Positions 7,648 to 17,525 of a DNA stretch of 64,000 nt are shown in pieces. The stretch spans positions 257,165 through 321,164 of the forward strand of contig CAWAUO010000011.1 of the NCBI GenBank assembly GCA_963785245.1, given 5' to 3'. Made by a program: the position numbers and the translations under genes. The notes below the pieces were generated by a model that was given only the letters and a program-made list of their open reading frames with translations, was not told the origin of the DNA and ran no database searches. How positions within the stretch are numbered: the stretch's first letter is position 1; every line of letters starts with the position of its first letter. The stretch is from JAHEEL01 sp963785245. Its GTDB lineage: Bacteria > Actinomycetota > Acidimicrobiia > Spongiisociales > UBA5794.

Positions 7648-8796
7648 ATGAGATCCCGGTTCACCTTCCTGTTCGTGCTCGTCGCAACGCTCTTCGCGAT
7701 CGCCCTCCCGGCGTCCGCACAATCCGAGAGCGAAGCCGATCCGGTTGTCCGGGTTGTGTTCTTCTTCTCTCCAACCTGCGGTCACTGCGAATACGTGATC
7801 AACGAGGTGCTGCCGGGCGTCTTCGAGGAGTACGGTGGACAGCCGTCGGTCTTCTTTGACGAGACGCTTCCTGAGGGGCAGGTTGCGTTCTACGAAATGA
7901 CGAACGGCACCCTCGACATCCTGTTCGGTGACGTCAGCGTCGATGCCGCTGCGCAACTCTACGAGGACGATACGGAACGGCTCAGCGTCCCGGACGAACG
8001 GATGGGCGTCCCGCGCCTCGACGTCCTGGATGACTACTACGTCGGGTCTGCCGAGATCCCTGACGAACTCCCGGGCATCATTGAAGCCGGAATCGCTGCC
8101 GGCGGAATCCCCTGGCCGGACATCCCGGGCATCGAGGATGCCATCGCCTCCGTCCCCGGAATGGCCGAGGGCAATCAACCGATCGACGGCGAGTCGACGG
8201 AGGACCCCGCTGCAGCCATCCCCGATTCCGCGGATCAGACCGTCGCCGAGAAGTTCGGCAATGACCCGGTCGGCAACAGCCTCGCCGTGCTGGTGCTCGT
8301 TGCGATGATCGCAAGCCTGATCGCCGTACCGATTCTGATCGGCAAGGGCATGCTCTCGTCGGCCCCGGAGTGGTTGACCCCCGTGCTGGCGGTGATCGGT
8401 ATCGGTGTCTCCATCTACCTCGGCAGCGTCGAGGCGAGCGGAACCGAAGCCGTGTGCGGACCCGTCGGCGACTGCAACGCCGTGCAGCAGAGCGAGTATG
8501 CGACGATCTTCGGAATCCCGATCGGAATCCTCGGCATCATCGGATACGGCATCCTGCTGGTCGGTTGGATCGTTGCGAAGACGACGAAGGGCCGCGTCGC
8601 CGACCTCGGGATGATCGCGGCCGCTGCTATTGCCGCCGGCGGCACGCTCTTCTCGATCTACCTGACGTTCCTGGAACCGTTCGTCATCGGCGCGACGTGC
8701 ATGTGGTGCCTCACCTCGGCGGTCGCCATCACGGGTCTGCTGTGGCTGACCGCAGGGCCCGGGTGGGCTGCGTTCGGACGCATCCGGTCGTCGTAG
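7648..8796 (+). CDS. Thioredoxin-like / vitamin K epoxide reductase fusion membrane protein
   Basis: VKOR proteins reoxidise periplasmic thiol oxidases, passing electrons to quinone. The 382-residue product has a signal peptide (residues 1-24), an exported thioredoxin-like region with CGHC at 44-47, a linker, then a four-helix VKOR domain. That domain shows the loop cysteine pair in CGPVGDCNA and the redox CMWC near residue 351. The N-terminal placement of the thioredoxin-like domain is unusual, since many bacterial fusions have it C-terminal. A role in disulfide formation is inferred. ATG 7648 is chosen because the signal peptide begins there. Confidence 0.88.
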   Translation: MRSRFTFLFVLVATLFAIALPASAQSESEADPVVRVVFFFSPTCGHCEYVINEVLPGVFEEYGGQPSVFFDETLPEGQVAFYEMTNGTLDILFGDVSVDAAAQLYEDDTERLSVPDERMGVPRLDVLDDYYVGSAEIPDELPGIIEAGIAAGGIPWPDIPGIEDAIASVPGMAEGNQPIDGESTEDPAAAIPDSADQTVAEKFGNDPVGNSLAVLVLVAMIASLIAVPILIGKGMLSSAPEWLTPVLAVIGIGVSIYLGSVEASGTEAVCGPVGDCNAVQQSEYATIFGIPIGILGIIGYGILLVGWIVAKTTKGRVADLGMIAAAAIAAGGTLFSIYLTFLEPFVIGATCMWCLTSAVAITGLLWLTAGPGWAAFGRIRSS

Positions 8797-8814
8797 TCCT
8801 CCCGCCGGAGAACG

Positions 8815-9357
8815 TCAGGCCGAGAACGTCCCCATGAGCGTCGCTTCGGCGAGCACGCGCCCTTCCACGGCGGTCAAGACCTCGTCCTTCGTTGCGCCCT
8901 CGGCAGGGCCCAGCGCTCCGTCCAGCGCGAGTACCCGGAAGAAGTAGCGGTGGGTCCCCCCGGGAGGGCACGGACCTCCGTACCCGAGTCGATTCCAGGA
9001 GTTGAGCCCGCCCGTGCCGAGCGAACCGACATTCTCAGGAATCGTGCCGGCCGGTTCGATGTCGTAGGCGACCCAGTGATCCCAGGTCCCGCCCGGCGCG
9101 TCCGGATCGTCCATGATGAGCACCAGCGATGCGGTTGCCTCCGGCAGTCCCGCGATCCTCAGTTCAGGAGACTCGTCCGCTCCGTCGCAGGTGAACTGTT
9201 CGGGAATGGGGCCGCCGTCCTCGAATGCAGGCGACGTGACTTCCATGCTCCCTCCTCCGGGGCTGGGTTCGGTCGATGAAGAATCCGGCGAGCCCTGATC
9301 ACCACACGCAGCGACAACGAATGCCGCGAGGAGAGCCGTCAGCACCAACCGCATCAT
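8815..9357 (-). CDS. PEBP / YbhB-YbcL family lipoprotein
   Basis: The 180-residue product starts MMRLVLTALLAAFVVAAC, a lipoprotein signal whose cysteine follows VAA, so it should be anchored on the outside of the membrane. The rest is a phosphatidylethanolamine-binding-protein fold with the ligand-site motifs DDPDAPGGTWDHW and GPCPPGGTHRYFF. Bacterial members are of uncertain function. Two adjacent ATG codons (9357 and 9354) are possible starts. It converges on the VKOR gene, 18 bases away, and does not overlap cca. Confidence 0.88.
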   Translation of the reverse strand: MMRLVLTALLAAFVVAACGDQGSPDSSSTEPSPGGGSMEVTSPAFEDGGPIPEQFTCDGADESPELRIAGLPEATASLVLIMDDPDAPGGTWDHWVAYDIEPAGTIPENVGSLGTGGLNSWNRLGYGGPCPPGGTHRYFFRVLALDGALGPAEGATKDEVLTAVEGRVLAEATLMGTFSA

Positions 9358-9389
9358 GTGCCGAGTATGGCCGCCCGGTCCCGACCCGG

Positions 9390-10781
9390 CTACCCCTGTT
9401 CGGCGGCCCATGTGTCGAGGAGTTCGTAGGCCTCCTCTTCTGAGTACGGTCCGTCATCGATCCGCTTCTCGTAGAGCACCTTCATGATCTCTCCGACCTG
9501 GCGTCCCGGCTCCAGACTGAGGTACTCCATCACCTGGTTCCCATCGATCGGCGGTCGAAGCGCGTCGAGTTCCTCCTCCTCACTGAGGATCGCAATCCGC
9601 TCTTCGAGTTCGTCGATTCGCCGACTGATCATCCGCTCACGTCGTCTGTTCCGTGTCGTCACGTCGCACCGCACGAGTTCGTTCAAGTCGGTGAGGAGCG
9701 GTCCCGCGTCGCGCACGTAGCGTCGCACGGCCGAGTCGTTCCACCCCATCTGATACGTGTGGGGCCGCATGTGGAGGAGCACCAGGCGAGAAACGTCCTC
9801 CGTCGTCTGCTTCGAGTACCGCAGCGCTTTCATCCGCCGTCTCGTCATCCTGGCTCCGACGACCTCATGGTGGTGGAACGAGACGCCGCCGGGCCCAAAC
9901 TCCCGCGTCGCCGGCTTCCCGATGTCGTGGAAGAGAGCCGCAAGACGGAGTTCGAGTCGCGCCGATGCCTTCTCCACAACCGCGATGGTGTGGGCAAGCA
10001 CATCCTTGTGCTGATGCACCGGGTCAATCTCGAGGGCAAGGGCGGGGAGTTCGGGGATGAACTCTTCTGCCAGGCCGGTATCGACAAGTCCCCAGAGCGC
10101 CGGTCCGACGTGGTCGCCGATCAGGAGTCGGTCGAGTTCGCCCTTGATCCGTTCGGCGGAGACGATCTCGAGCCTCGTGTGCATGCGGTGGACGGCGCTG
10201 ACGGCTTCCTCGTCTGGTGCGAATCCGAGCTGTGAGACGAAACGGAAGAGGCGCAGCATTCGGAGTGGATCGTCGCCGAACGAGATCTCGGGATCGAGGG
10301 GGGTTCGCAGCACCTGGCGGAACAGGTCTGTCAATCCTCCAAACGGGTCGATCATTTCGGGTGTCTCATCGCCCGATGTTGGGACCCGGATCGCCATCGC
10401 ATTCACGGAGAAGTCGCGCCGAGAGAGATCCTCCTCGATGTCGTCGGAGTAGGTGACGTCGGGCTTGCGGCTCTCGTCGCGGTAGATCTCAGATCGGAAG
10501 GTAGTGATCTCGTGGACGCGTCCGCCCTTGATTGCCCCGATCGTTCCGTAGGTCCTGCCCGCGAGATAGAGATCCGCGGCCCAGGGTCGAACGATATCCT
10601 CGATCTCCTCCGGACGCGCCCCCGTCGTGAAATCCAGGTCGGCGTTCGGCCGGTCGAGAAGAGCGTCACGGACACTCCCTCCGACGAGATAGAGGTCGTG
10701 TCCAGCGGCACCGAACAGTTCGGCGAGCTCACGTGACGGAGTTCCCTCGGCCAAAAGGCCCTGGAGCCGCGTCGGAATCAC
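9390..10781 (-). CDS. cca: CCA-adding tRNA nucleotidyltransferase
   Basis: This enzyme adds or repairs the 3' CCA of tRNAs without a template; neither tRNA gene in this window encodes CCA. The 463-residue product has the class II nucleotidyltransferase head GGSVRDALLDRPNADLDF, RRDFSVNAMAI, and an HD domain (LFHDIGKP). GTG 10781 forms a GTGA overlap with rnhA and has GGAGAG in front. In Mycobacterium the equivalent gene also precedes the sigM-trx-parAB block. Confidence 0.94.
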   Translation of the reverse strand: MIPTRLQGLLAEGTPSRELAELFGAAGHDLYLVGGSVRDALLDRPNADLDFTTGARPEEIEDIVRPWAADLYLAGRTYGTIGAIKGGRVHEITTFRSEIYRDESRKPDVTYSDDIEEDLSRRDFSVNAMAIRVPTSGDETPEMIDPFGGLTDLFRQVLRTPLDPEISFGDDPLRMLRLFRFVSQLGFAPDEEAVSAVHRMHTRLEIVSAERIKGELDRLLIGDHVGPALWGLVDTGLAEEFIPELPALALEIDPVHQHKDVLAHTIAVVEKASARLELRLAALFHDIGKPATREFGPGGVSFHHHEVVGARMTRRRMKALRYSKQTTEDVSRLVLLHMRPHTYQMGWNDSAVRRYVRDAGPLLTDLNELVRCDVTTRNRRRERMISRRIDELEERIAILSEEEELDALRPPIDGNQVMEYLSLEPGRQVGEIMKVLYEKRIDDGPYSEEEAYELLDTWAAEQG

Positions 10782-11356
10782 GATTCTCTCCAACGATTGG
10801 CGAGCCGATCGGCGTACTCGTTCCAGGTGAAGCCCACGTGGGCCTTGATCCACTTCAGGTCGAGTTCTGGTCGTTTCCGATACACCGCATACGCGGAGCG
10901 GACCAGATCGACATTCTCGACCGGGCCGCTCTTCCGCTTCCACCCCCGCGCTTCCCAGCCAGCGGCCCATTCATTGATGGTCCTCACCGCCAGGTTGGAG
11001 TCCGAGTAGACCGGGACCGCGGTTCCTTCGGGGACGAGTCGCGCTCCCTCGATCAGCGCGGTGAACTCCATCCGGTTGTTCGTGGTGTCCGGATCATCGC
11101 CGTGGGCCTCGTCGACGATCGTCCCATCAACCACGTACACCGCTCCCCATCCTCCCGGCCCGGGATTCGGGACACAGGCGCCATCGGTGAACACACCCGT
11201 CTGCGGGTCATGGCCCGACCGCGCCGGGTCGTGAGGGGCAGGCTTGGCGTCCCGGCACGAACGGCACTCCTTCGGACTCCAGCCCGGGAATCGATCCAGG
11301 ATGTGCTGGGGCAGCGAGAACTCTTGTGAGCAGGTCTGGCAGGTGAAACTGGGCAT
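10778..11356 (-). CDS. rnhA: Ribonuclease HI with N-terminal zinc-finger-like domain
   Basis: RNase HI degrades the RNA strand of RNA-DNA hybrids. The catalytic carboxylates are visible as D58 (FTDGAC), E97 (NRMEFTA), D119 (YSDSN) and D183 (EYADRLA), with H173 in AHVG. The first 40 residues form an additional module with paired CxxC motifs (CQTC at 6-9 and CRSC at 31-34) expected to bind zinc and perhaps nucleic acid. The total of 192 residues exceeds the usual ~150 because of this extension. It overlaps cca by four bases. Confidence 0.93.
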   Translation of the reverse strand: MPSFTCQTCSQEFSLPQHILDRFPGWSPKECRSCRDAKPAPHDPARSGHDPQTGVFTDGACVPNPGPGGWGAVYVVDGTIVDEAHGDDPDTTNNRMEFTALIEGARLVPEGTAVPVYSDSNLAVRTINEWAAGWEARGWKRKSGPVENVDLVRSAYAVYRKRPELDLKWIKAHVGFTWNEYADRLANRWRES

Positions 11357-11395
11357 GCGCCAAGGAGCGTACCGACCGGACGAGCCGAACAGCGA

Positions 11396-12487
11396 CTAGG
11401 CGCTCAAGGCACCGCGGGATTGGGCTGCGAGCTTGAAGTCGGTCGTCGACGTGGCGTGGGAGAGCGCATCCTCGAACGAGACATCGCCCCGCGCATACAG
11501 GGAGAGGATCGCCTGGTCGTAGTTGCGCATGCCGAAGAAGTCCCCCTCGGCGATCTCCGTAGCGATCGTCGGAGTCAACTCCTCGTCCTTCAACTTCTCT
11601 GACACTCGTTCGGTGTTGACGAGTACCTCGATCGCAGCCGCTCGCCCCGCCTCGTCGGCCCGCGGGATCAGCTGCTGGCTGATGATGCCTTTGAGGGTTG
11701 CTGAGAGCAGTTGTCGCACCTGCTTGCGCTGATAGGGCTCGAACGACTCGACGATACGGTTGATCGTTTCGAGGCTGTCAAAGGTCGGCAGGACTCCGAT
11801 GACAAGGTGCCCGGTCTCTGCCCCACGAAGCGCTGCAGCGAGCGTCTCCCGGTCAGGGAGATCCCCGACAAAGATCACGTCAGTGTCGTTGCGCATGGCG
11901 GCCCTCAGACCGCAGGCGAACGAGGCGGTGTCAAGGCCTACTTCGCGTTGGGAGATCAGCGACTGGTTGTCCGGATACAGGTTCTCGATGGGGTCCTCGA
12001 TCGTGACCACCGAGCACTTGCGTGTGGCGTTCACGTGTTCGATGACCGCGGCGCCTGTCGTTGTGCGTCCCGACCCCGACGGACCGGTGATCAAGAGCAA
12101 CCCAGGGCGCTCGTCGGCGAGACGTTCGACAACAGCCGGAATGCCGAGTGCCTCAAACCCTCCTTCGAGCTTGCCAACGGTCCGGAGGACCAGCGTGACC
12201 GAGCCGCGCTGACTGAAGGCGCTCACGCGGAAGCGTCCGAGACCGGATCGGCCGATCGCAAAGCCCACTTCCCCGTCACGCTCGAAGTCCGCCCGGTCTC
12301 GATCGGTAGCGATCTCGTCGAAGTACCGCTGCGTATCGGCCTGGGTGACCATCGGCAGGTCGGATCGATGCACGACTCCGTCGATCCGGAACGCGGGAGG
12401 CGAGCCGACCTTGAGGTGCAGGTCGGAAGCTCCAACGGTCGAGATTCTCTGAAGGAGTTCGTCGAGAGACGGCAACGATCCGTGCAC
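11396..12487 (-). CDS. PilT-like secretion/retraction ATPase with altered catalytic motifs
   Basis: The 363-residue product aligns with PilT twitching ATPases: an N-terminal domain with ASDLHLKVGSPP, then a RecA-like core. Three hallmark positions differ. Walker A is GPSGSGRTT with Arg141 in place of Lys. The Walker B area reads VIFVGDLPD where PilT has VGEMRD. The His box reads HLVIGVLPT where PilT has TLHT. GTG 12487 is preceded by AGGAG at five bases. No pilin or other pilus genes are nearby. It may be a low-activity or regulatory ATPase. Confidence 0.85.
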   Translation of the reverse strand: MHGSLPSLDELLQRISTVGASDLHLKVGSPPAFRIDGVVHRSDLPMVTQADTQRYFDEIATDRDRADFERDGEVGFAIGRSGLGRFRVSAFSQRGSVTLVLRTVGKLEGGFEALGIPAVVERLADERPGLLLITGPSGSGRTTTGAAVIEHVNATRKCSVVTIEDPIENLYPDNQSLISQREVGLDTASFACGLRAAMRNDTDVIFVGDLPDRETLAAALRGAETGHLVIGVLPTFDSLETINRIVESFEPYQRKQVRQLLSATLKGIISQQLIPRADEAGRAAAIEVLVNTERVSEKLKDEELTPTIATEIAEGDFFGMRNYDQAILSLYARGDVSFEDALSHATSTTDFKLAAQSRGALSA

Positions 12488-12545
12488 AGTGGCTCCTGAA
12501 GCTCGGGGTAGGTTCCCGTGTGTATCGGCTCCTCGGAGACCGCCC

Positions 12546-13547
<1,002 letters not shown>

Positions 13548-13661
13548 GCCCCCATAGTTCCACATCTGCGAGCCTTCGCGCCAAACCGGATCGCCGTGGT
13601 TCGGTCGGGACGTCCTGCACCCACGGTACGCTGAGGGCGCACCGGAAGACTCGGAGGTGTC

Positions 13662-14396
13662 ATGTCGGTGGCAGAGAGTCCGATACCGGTACTCCAGCGC
13701 GGCTCTTGGCCGGACCCGATTCGATTTCGGAGAGGGTGGGCTCGCGCAGACGCCCGACGCTGGAACGACTGTGTCCCCGATGGCGCACTCCGCTTGGTAC
13801 GCGGCGGATCAGCATTTCTGAGCCTCTGCTCCGAGCGCCTCAACGATCTCGGAGCTCCCCATGTCTTCTCTCCCCCGCTCCCTGCGTCGAGTCGACGCCC
13901 GTGGGAGGAGGCGGGATTCGAGGAATACGTGCCACTCGCCCTGATGCGTCTCGACCTCGGTGAGAGCATCCCCTCGCCGGATCACCTCGTGATCACCCCT
14001 CCCGAGACGCGTCTCACGGCGCTGCTCACCATCGACCACGCAGCGTTCGACGAGTTCTGGCGCTTCGACCGTCACGGCATGCAGGAAGCGATGGCCGCGA
14101 CCGGAACGGCGAGAACGCTCCAGGTCCGCGGACCGGACGGCGAGCCGGTCGCGTTCGCGATCCTCGGCTTCGGCCATGCCATGTCGTACCTCCAGCGTAT
14201 CGCCGTCCATCCCGACTGGCAGGGCCAGCAAATGGGTCGTTCCCTCACTCGGGGCGCTGCCCGCATGGCTCGCAAGGCCGGCAGCAAGGCGATGCTGCTC
14301 AATACGCAGGCGGACAACCAGGCCGCTCTGGACCTCTACGAGTCGGAGGGATTCGTCACACTCCCCGAACCGCTCGCGCTCCTCCGCCGGGACTGA
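13662..14396 (+). CDS. GNAT-family N-acetyltransferase
   Basis: The 244-residue product carries a C-terminal GNAT fold: LQRIAVHPDWQGQQMGRSL forms the acetyl-CoA pyrophosphate loop (Q/RxxGxG/A type), followed by NTQADNQAALDLYESEGF. The N-terminal 100 residues are diverged and may form a second GNAT-like half. GGAGG precedes the ATG. It is followed three bases later by the pseudokinase gene, so they are likely co-transcribed. The substrate is unknown. Confidence 0.88.
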   Translation: MSVAESPIPVLQRGSWPDPIRFRRGWARADARRWNDCVPDGALRLVRGGSAFLSLCSERLNDLGAPHVFSPPLPASSRRPWEEAGFEEYVPLALMRLDLGESIPSPDHLVITPPETRLTALLTIDHAAFDEFWRFDRHGMQEAMAATGTARTLQVRGPDGEPVAFAILGFGHAMSYLQRIAVHPDWQGQQMGRSLTRGAARMARKAGSKAMLLNTQADNQAALDLYESEGFVTLPEPLALLRRD

Positions 14397-14399
14397 CCG

Positions 14400-15689
14400 A
14401 TGCCCCCGCGCATACCCGGCCGCTATCGCATGAATGTGCGCCTCGGCGCCGACGGAGACATCGAGGAGTGGCTGGCGACCGACGAGCAACTCGAACGTCC
14501 CGTTCTCATCCGATTCCCAGGTCCGGACGCCGATCCGGGCCGCGTCGCCCAGTTCCTCGCTCCGATCCGCGCAGCGGCAGCGACTTCTCATCCCCACGTA
14601 CAGCGGGTCTACGCCGCCGGTGAGGTCGACCACTCCGCGTTCGCGGCCGCCGAATGGGACGGCGCCGTCACCGTCGCAGATCGTCTCAAGGCGGGAGAGA
14701 CGCTCCCCATCCCTGAGTACTTGCCGAACGCGTCCGGTGTCGCTGCGGGCTTGGCGGCATTTCATGCGAACGGAGGAATCCACGGCGCTATCGACGCCAG
14801 CGCCATCCACTTCTCCGCGGCTCACCCGGCGCGTCTCGCGAGTTTCGGTCGCATCCCGGTGACCACCACAGCGGCCGGCGATACCGCGGCACTCGCGGCG
14901 GTCCTCCGTGAATCGGTGACTGGCACCGACAACCCGGCGATCCTGCCCTCGCACGTCGCCGAGGGGATTCCTACCGCCGTGGACGACGCCCTTGAGGCGG
15001 CTGAGGCTGGCACACTCGACGCTGCGGGCCTTTCCGATGCCCTCAGCAACGCATTCCTCTACCGCGAACCAGAGGTCGAACACTCCTGGTCGGTGAAGCC
15101 TCTGATTCTCTTCGCTGCCGTCGTGACCGCCCTCCTCTCCCTCTCGTTGGTCGGGCTTGCGATCGACGTTGATCCTGACTCTCCGTTCCTCTATCCGGCT
15201 GCGCCCGCCGAACAGGTTCCCGGAGCGCCAACCAGCACGGCACCAGTCACCGACGCACCCACCGAGAACGCCATTCCCACGCTCGCGACCGTCTACGACC
15301 CGTACGGAGATGGAATCGAGAACGACGAAGTCATCGGTGCCGTCGTCGACGGCAGCCGGGCCACATCCTGGGAGACCGAGCCATACCCGGATCCTCTCGC
15401 CGAGACGAAAGAGGGCGTCGGAATCATCCTGGAATCGCCGGTACCGATCGGCGCCATCGAGGTCAGTGGGACACCGGACACTCAGTTCACCATTGCATGG
15501 AATGCCACGGTCCCAGACGTGCCGGGCGAGTGGGATCGAATCGGCGCGGCCCAGATCCTCACGGGGACGACGAGACTGGACGTGGCGCACCGGGAGGAAG
15601 GCTTCTGGCTCGTCTGGCTGACCACACTCCCAGAACAGTCGGACGGCAACTACGGGACGTCGATCTCCGAGATTCGGCTCCTCCCGTGA
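14400..15689 (+). CDS. Membrane pseudokinase with extracellular beta-sandwich domain (MurJ-associated type)
   Basis: This 429-residue protein has a cytoplasmic kinase-like domain (1-225), one membrane helix (about 234-254), a Pro/Thr-rich linker, and an extracellular domain resembling discoidin/sugar-binding folds (about 290-429). The kinase domain looks inactive: the catalytic-loop region reads GGIHGAIDASAIHF rather than HRDxxxxN, and the VAIK lysine position reads VLIRF. In Mycobacterium this arrangement is fused to the lipid II flippase MurJ just before sigM. Here it stands alone, with sigM-like following. A role in cell-wall signalling is inferred. Confidence 0.78.
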   Translation: MPPRIPGRYRMNVRLGADGDIEEWLATDEQLERPVLIRFPGPDADPGRVAQFLAPIRAAAATSHPHVQRVYAAGEVDHSAFAAAEWDGAVTVADRLKAGETLPIPEYLPNASGVAAGLAAFHANGGIHGAIDASAIHFSAAHPARLASFGRIPVTTTAAGDTAALAAVLRESVTGTDNPAILPSHVAEGIPTAVDDALEAAEAGTLDAAGLSDALSNAFLYREPEVEHSWSVKPLILFAAVVTALLSLSLVGLAIDVDPDSPFLYPAAPAEQVPGAPTSTAPVTDAPTENAIPTLATVYDPYGDGIENDEVIGAVVDGSRATSWETEPYPDPLAETKEGVGIILESPVPIGAIEVSGTPDTQFTIAWNATVPDVPGEWDRIGAAQILTGTTRLDVAHREEGFWLVWLTTLPEQSDGNYGTSISEIRLLP

Positions 15690-15735
15690 ACGGAACATTG
15701 GCCTCCGCGTCGGCTGCAGACCAGAATCACGGGGA

Positions 15736-16311
15736 ATGACCTCCCGCTCAGCGGAAGACCGCGTTCTCATTCGCCGATACCTCGAAGGCGACGTCGATGC
15801 CTTCGAGGAGCTCATGCGTGCCCATGAAGACCGAGTGTTCAGCATCTGTCTCCGCATGATGAAGGACCGGAGCGCCGCTCTCGACGCCACACAGGATGTG
15901 TTCCTCACGGTCTTTCGGAAGGTTGATCGCTACAAGGAGCAGGCCGCGTTCAGCACCTGGCTGTATCGGGTCTCCATCAACACGTGCTACGACCACCTGC
16001 GTCGCCAGCAGCGCAAACGCACCGAGTCGATGCCCGACTACGTCGACCCCGCCGACCCCAAGAGCGGGGACGCATTCCATGCCGTTGAACTCCGTCCCGA
16101 TATCGAGACAGCACTCTTCGGGTTGTCTCCGGACTTCCGCGCCGCGATCGTGTTGGTGGATCTCGAAGGCATGTCGCTAGATGGGGCCGCGGATACCCTT
16201 GAAGTGCCCGTCGGCACCGTGAAGAGCCGCCTCTTCAGGGCCAGGAAGCGGCTCGCCAAAGAACTCGGGAACTTCGCGCCGGAGTCTGAGCATCAAAGAG
16301 AAGAACCATGA
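15736..16311 (+). CDS. sigM: ECF RNA polymerase sigma factor, SigM-like
   Basis: The 191-residue product has sigma region 2 (DATQDVFLTVFRKVDRY then FSTWLYRVSINTCYDHLRR) and region 4 with a helix-turn-helix (SLDGAADTLEVPVGTVKSRL). Its position before an anti-sigma gene, trxB and trxA matches sigM of mycobacteria. It overlaps the anti-sigma gene by four bases (ATGA). Target promoters cannot be identified here. The symbol rests mainly on synteny. Confidence 0.9.
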   Translation: MTSRSAEDRVLIRRYLEGDVDAFEELMRAHEDRVFSICLRMMKDRSAALDATQDVFLTVFRKVDRYKEQAAFSTWLYRVSINTCYDHLRRQQRKRTESMPDYVDPADPKSGDAFHAVELRPDIETALFGLSPDFRAAIVLVDLEGMSLDGAADTLEVPVGTVKSRLFRARKRLAKELGNFAPESEHQREEP

Positions 16312-17180
16312 GCGAACACGACCTCAACCTCATCACTGACCTTGTCAGTGGCCGGCTCTCACCCGGCGAGCGCGATGAAGCGCTCAGGTATGTCGCGTCC
16401 GATCCTGCTCTCCAGTCTGAGTACGAGACCCAACTCGCAACCGCTGCTCTGCTCTCCGATCTGGCGGCACCTGCGATGACCGCAGAGGAACGCTCGACGC
16501 TCCATGCCGCCCTTCGCCAACAGCTTCACCTCGCCGACGCACCCGCACCGGTCGTCCCCCCGACACCGTCGCGTTGGCAGCGCTGGTGGGCTCCGGTGAC
16601 CGGCCTGGCAGCGGCGGCGGCCGTCATCGTCGGAGCCGTCGTGATCCTCCCGAACAGCGGATCAGACGATTCGTTCGAGGTCGCCTCACCTGCGTTGACG
16701 GAGACCACGGTGGCCTCCCGCAATGCTGACGCCTCGGCGGACGGAGGCGCCGACTCGGACGGCTCCTTCGCCGACGGGGAGACCGAACAATCGGTACCTT
16801 CCTCGGAGGCCGAGACCACGACAACCGCTGCAGCCGCTGCCGAGGAGATCGCTGGAGATGCCGCGCCCGGGGCGCTCCCCCACATCGTCGACAGCGATCT
16901 CGACAGCGTGGCACTCGCCTATGCCGCCGATCCCGAGCGTTTCGCAAGCGGATTCGCTTCCTCGACCAAGGATGGTTCTCCGGACGCCGCTCGTGGCGTC
17001 GACGCCTGCCTTGTTGAAGCGTCATCCAACGAAGGTACGTTCGTCGTCGTGCCGGTCGCCACAATCACCGTGGAAGGCGCTGACGCCATCGTTCTCTCGG
17101 TGACACCCCCGGACGCTGAGCCCTACTTCGTGGCTCTCGACCTCGCCACCTGCGAGGAACTCGACAGCACCCGACCCTGA
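16308..17180 (+). CDS. Membrane anti-sigma factor (cognate of the ECF sigma)
   Basis: The 290-residue product has an N-terminal helical domain beginning MSEHDLNLITDLVSGRLSPG, as in anti-sigma factors, one membrane helix (about 97-113), a Ser/Thr/Asp-rich linker (115-180) and an extracellular C-terminal domain with two cysteines. It lacks the HxxxCxxC zinc motif of ZAS-type anti-sigmas, so it should not be a simple thiol switch. Overlap with the sigma gene supports pairing. It is the positional equivalent of RsmA. Confidence 0.82.
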   Translation: MSEHDLNLITDLVSGRLSPGERDEALRYVASDPALQSEYETQLATAALLSDLAAPAMTAEERSTLHAALRQQLHLADAPAPVVPPTPSRWQRWWAPVTGLAAAAAVIVGAVVILPNSGSDDSFEVASPALTETTVASRNADASADGGADSDGSFADGETEQSVPSSEAETTTTAAAAAEEIAGDAAPGALPHIVDSDLDSVALAYAADPERFASGFASSTKDGSPDAARGVDACLVEASSNEGTFVVVPVATITVEGADAIVLSVTPPDAEPYFVALDLATCEELDSTRP

Positions 17181-17211
17181 GCCGCCCGGGGTTCGACTAT
17201 CCTCCTGTCGT

Positions 17212-17523
17212 ATGACCGATCGATCGCGCACTGACTACCCGGCCAAGATCGCCGACGCTCTCGAGCAGATCTCCACCCGCATCCGCTCACTCACGGTGGA
17301 TCGAGTCGCGGTCGGCGTCACCTGGGCCGCCATCGGCATCCTGATCGTGACGCTCGCCGTCATGGCGGTCGTCTGGTTGTTGGTCGCACTCTTCCGCGCT
17401 CTCGGTACCCTGATTGGGCAGGAACTCGCGTACGCCGTCGTCGGGGGCATATTGCTGCTCGCCGGGGTGTTTGTCTGGATGAAGCGTCATCCAGTTGACG
17501 AGCCCACATCACCACAGGAGTAG
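17212..17523 (+). CDS. Small two-helix membrane protein
   Basis: The 103-residue product has a polar N-terminus, two hydrophobic segments (about residues 35-61 and 70-90) and a short charged tail. It resembles the small 'phage holin superfamily'-type membrane proteins of actinobacteria only loosely, and the function is unknown. It ends two bases before trxB, so it is likely in the trxB-trxA operon. Confidence 0.7.
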   Translation: MTDRSRTDYPAKIADALEQISTRIRSLTVDRVAVGVTWAAIGILIVTLAVMAVVWLLVALFRALGTLIGQELAYAVVGGILLLAGVFVWMKRHPVDEPTSPQE

Positions 17524-17525
17524 CC

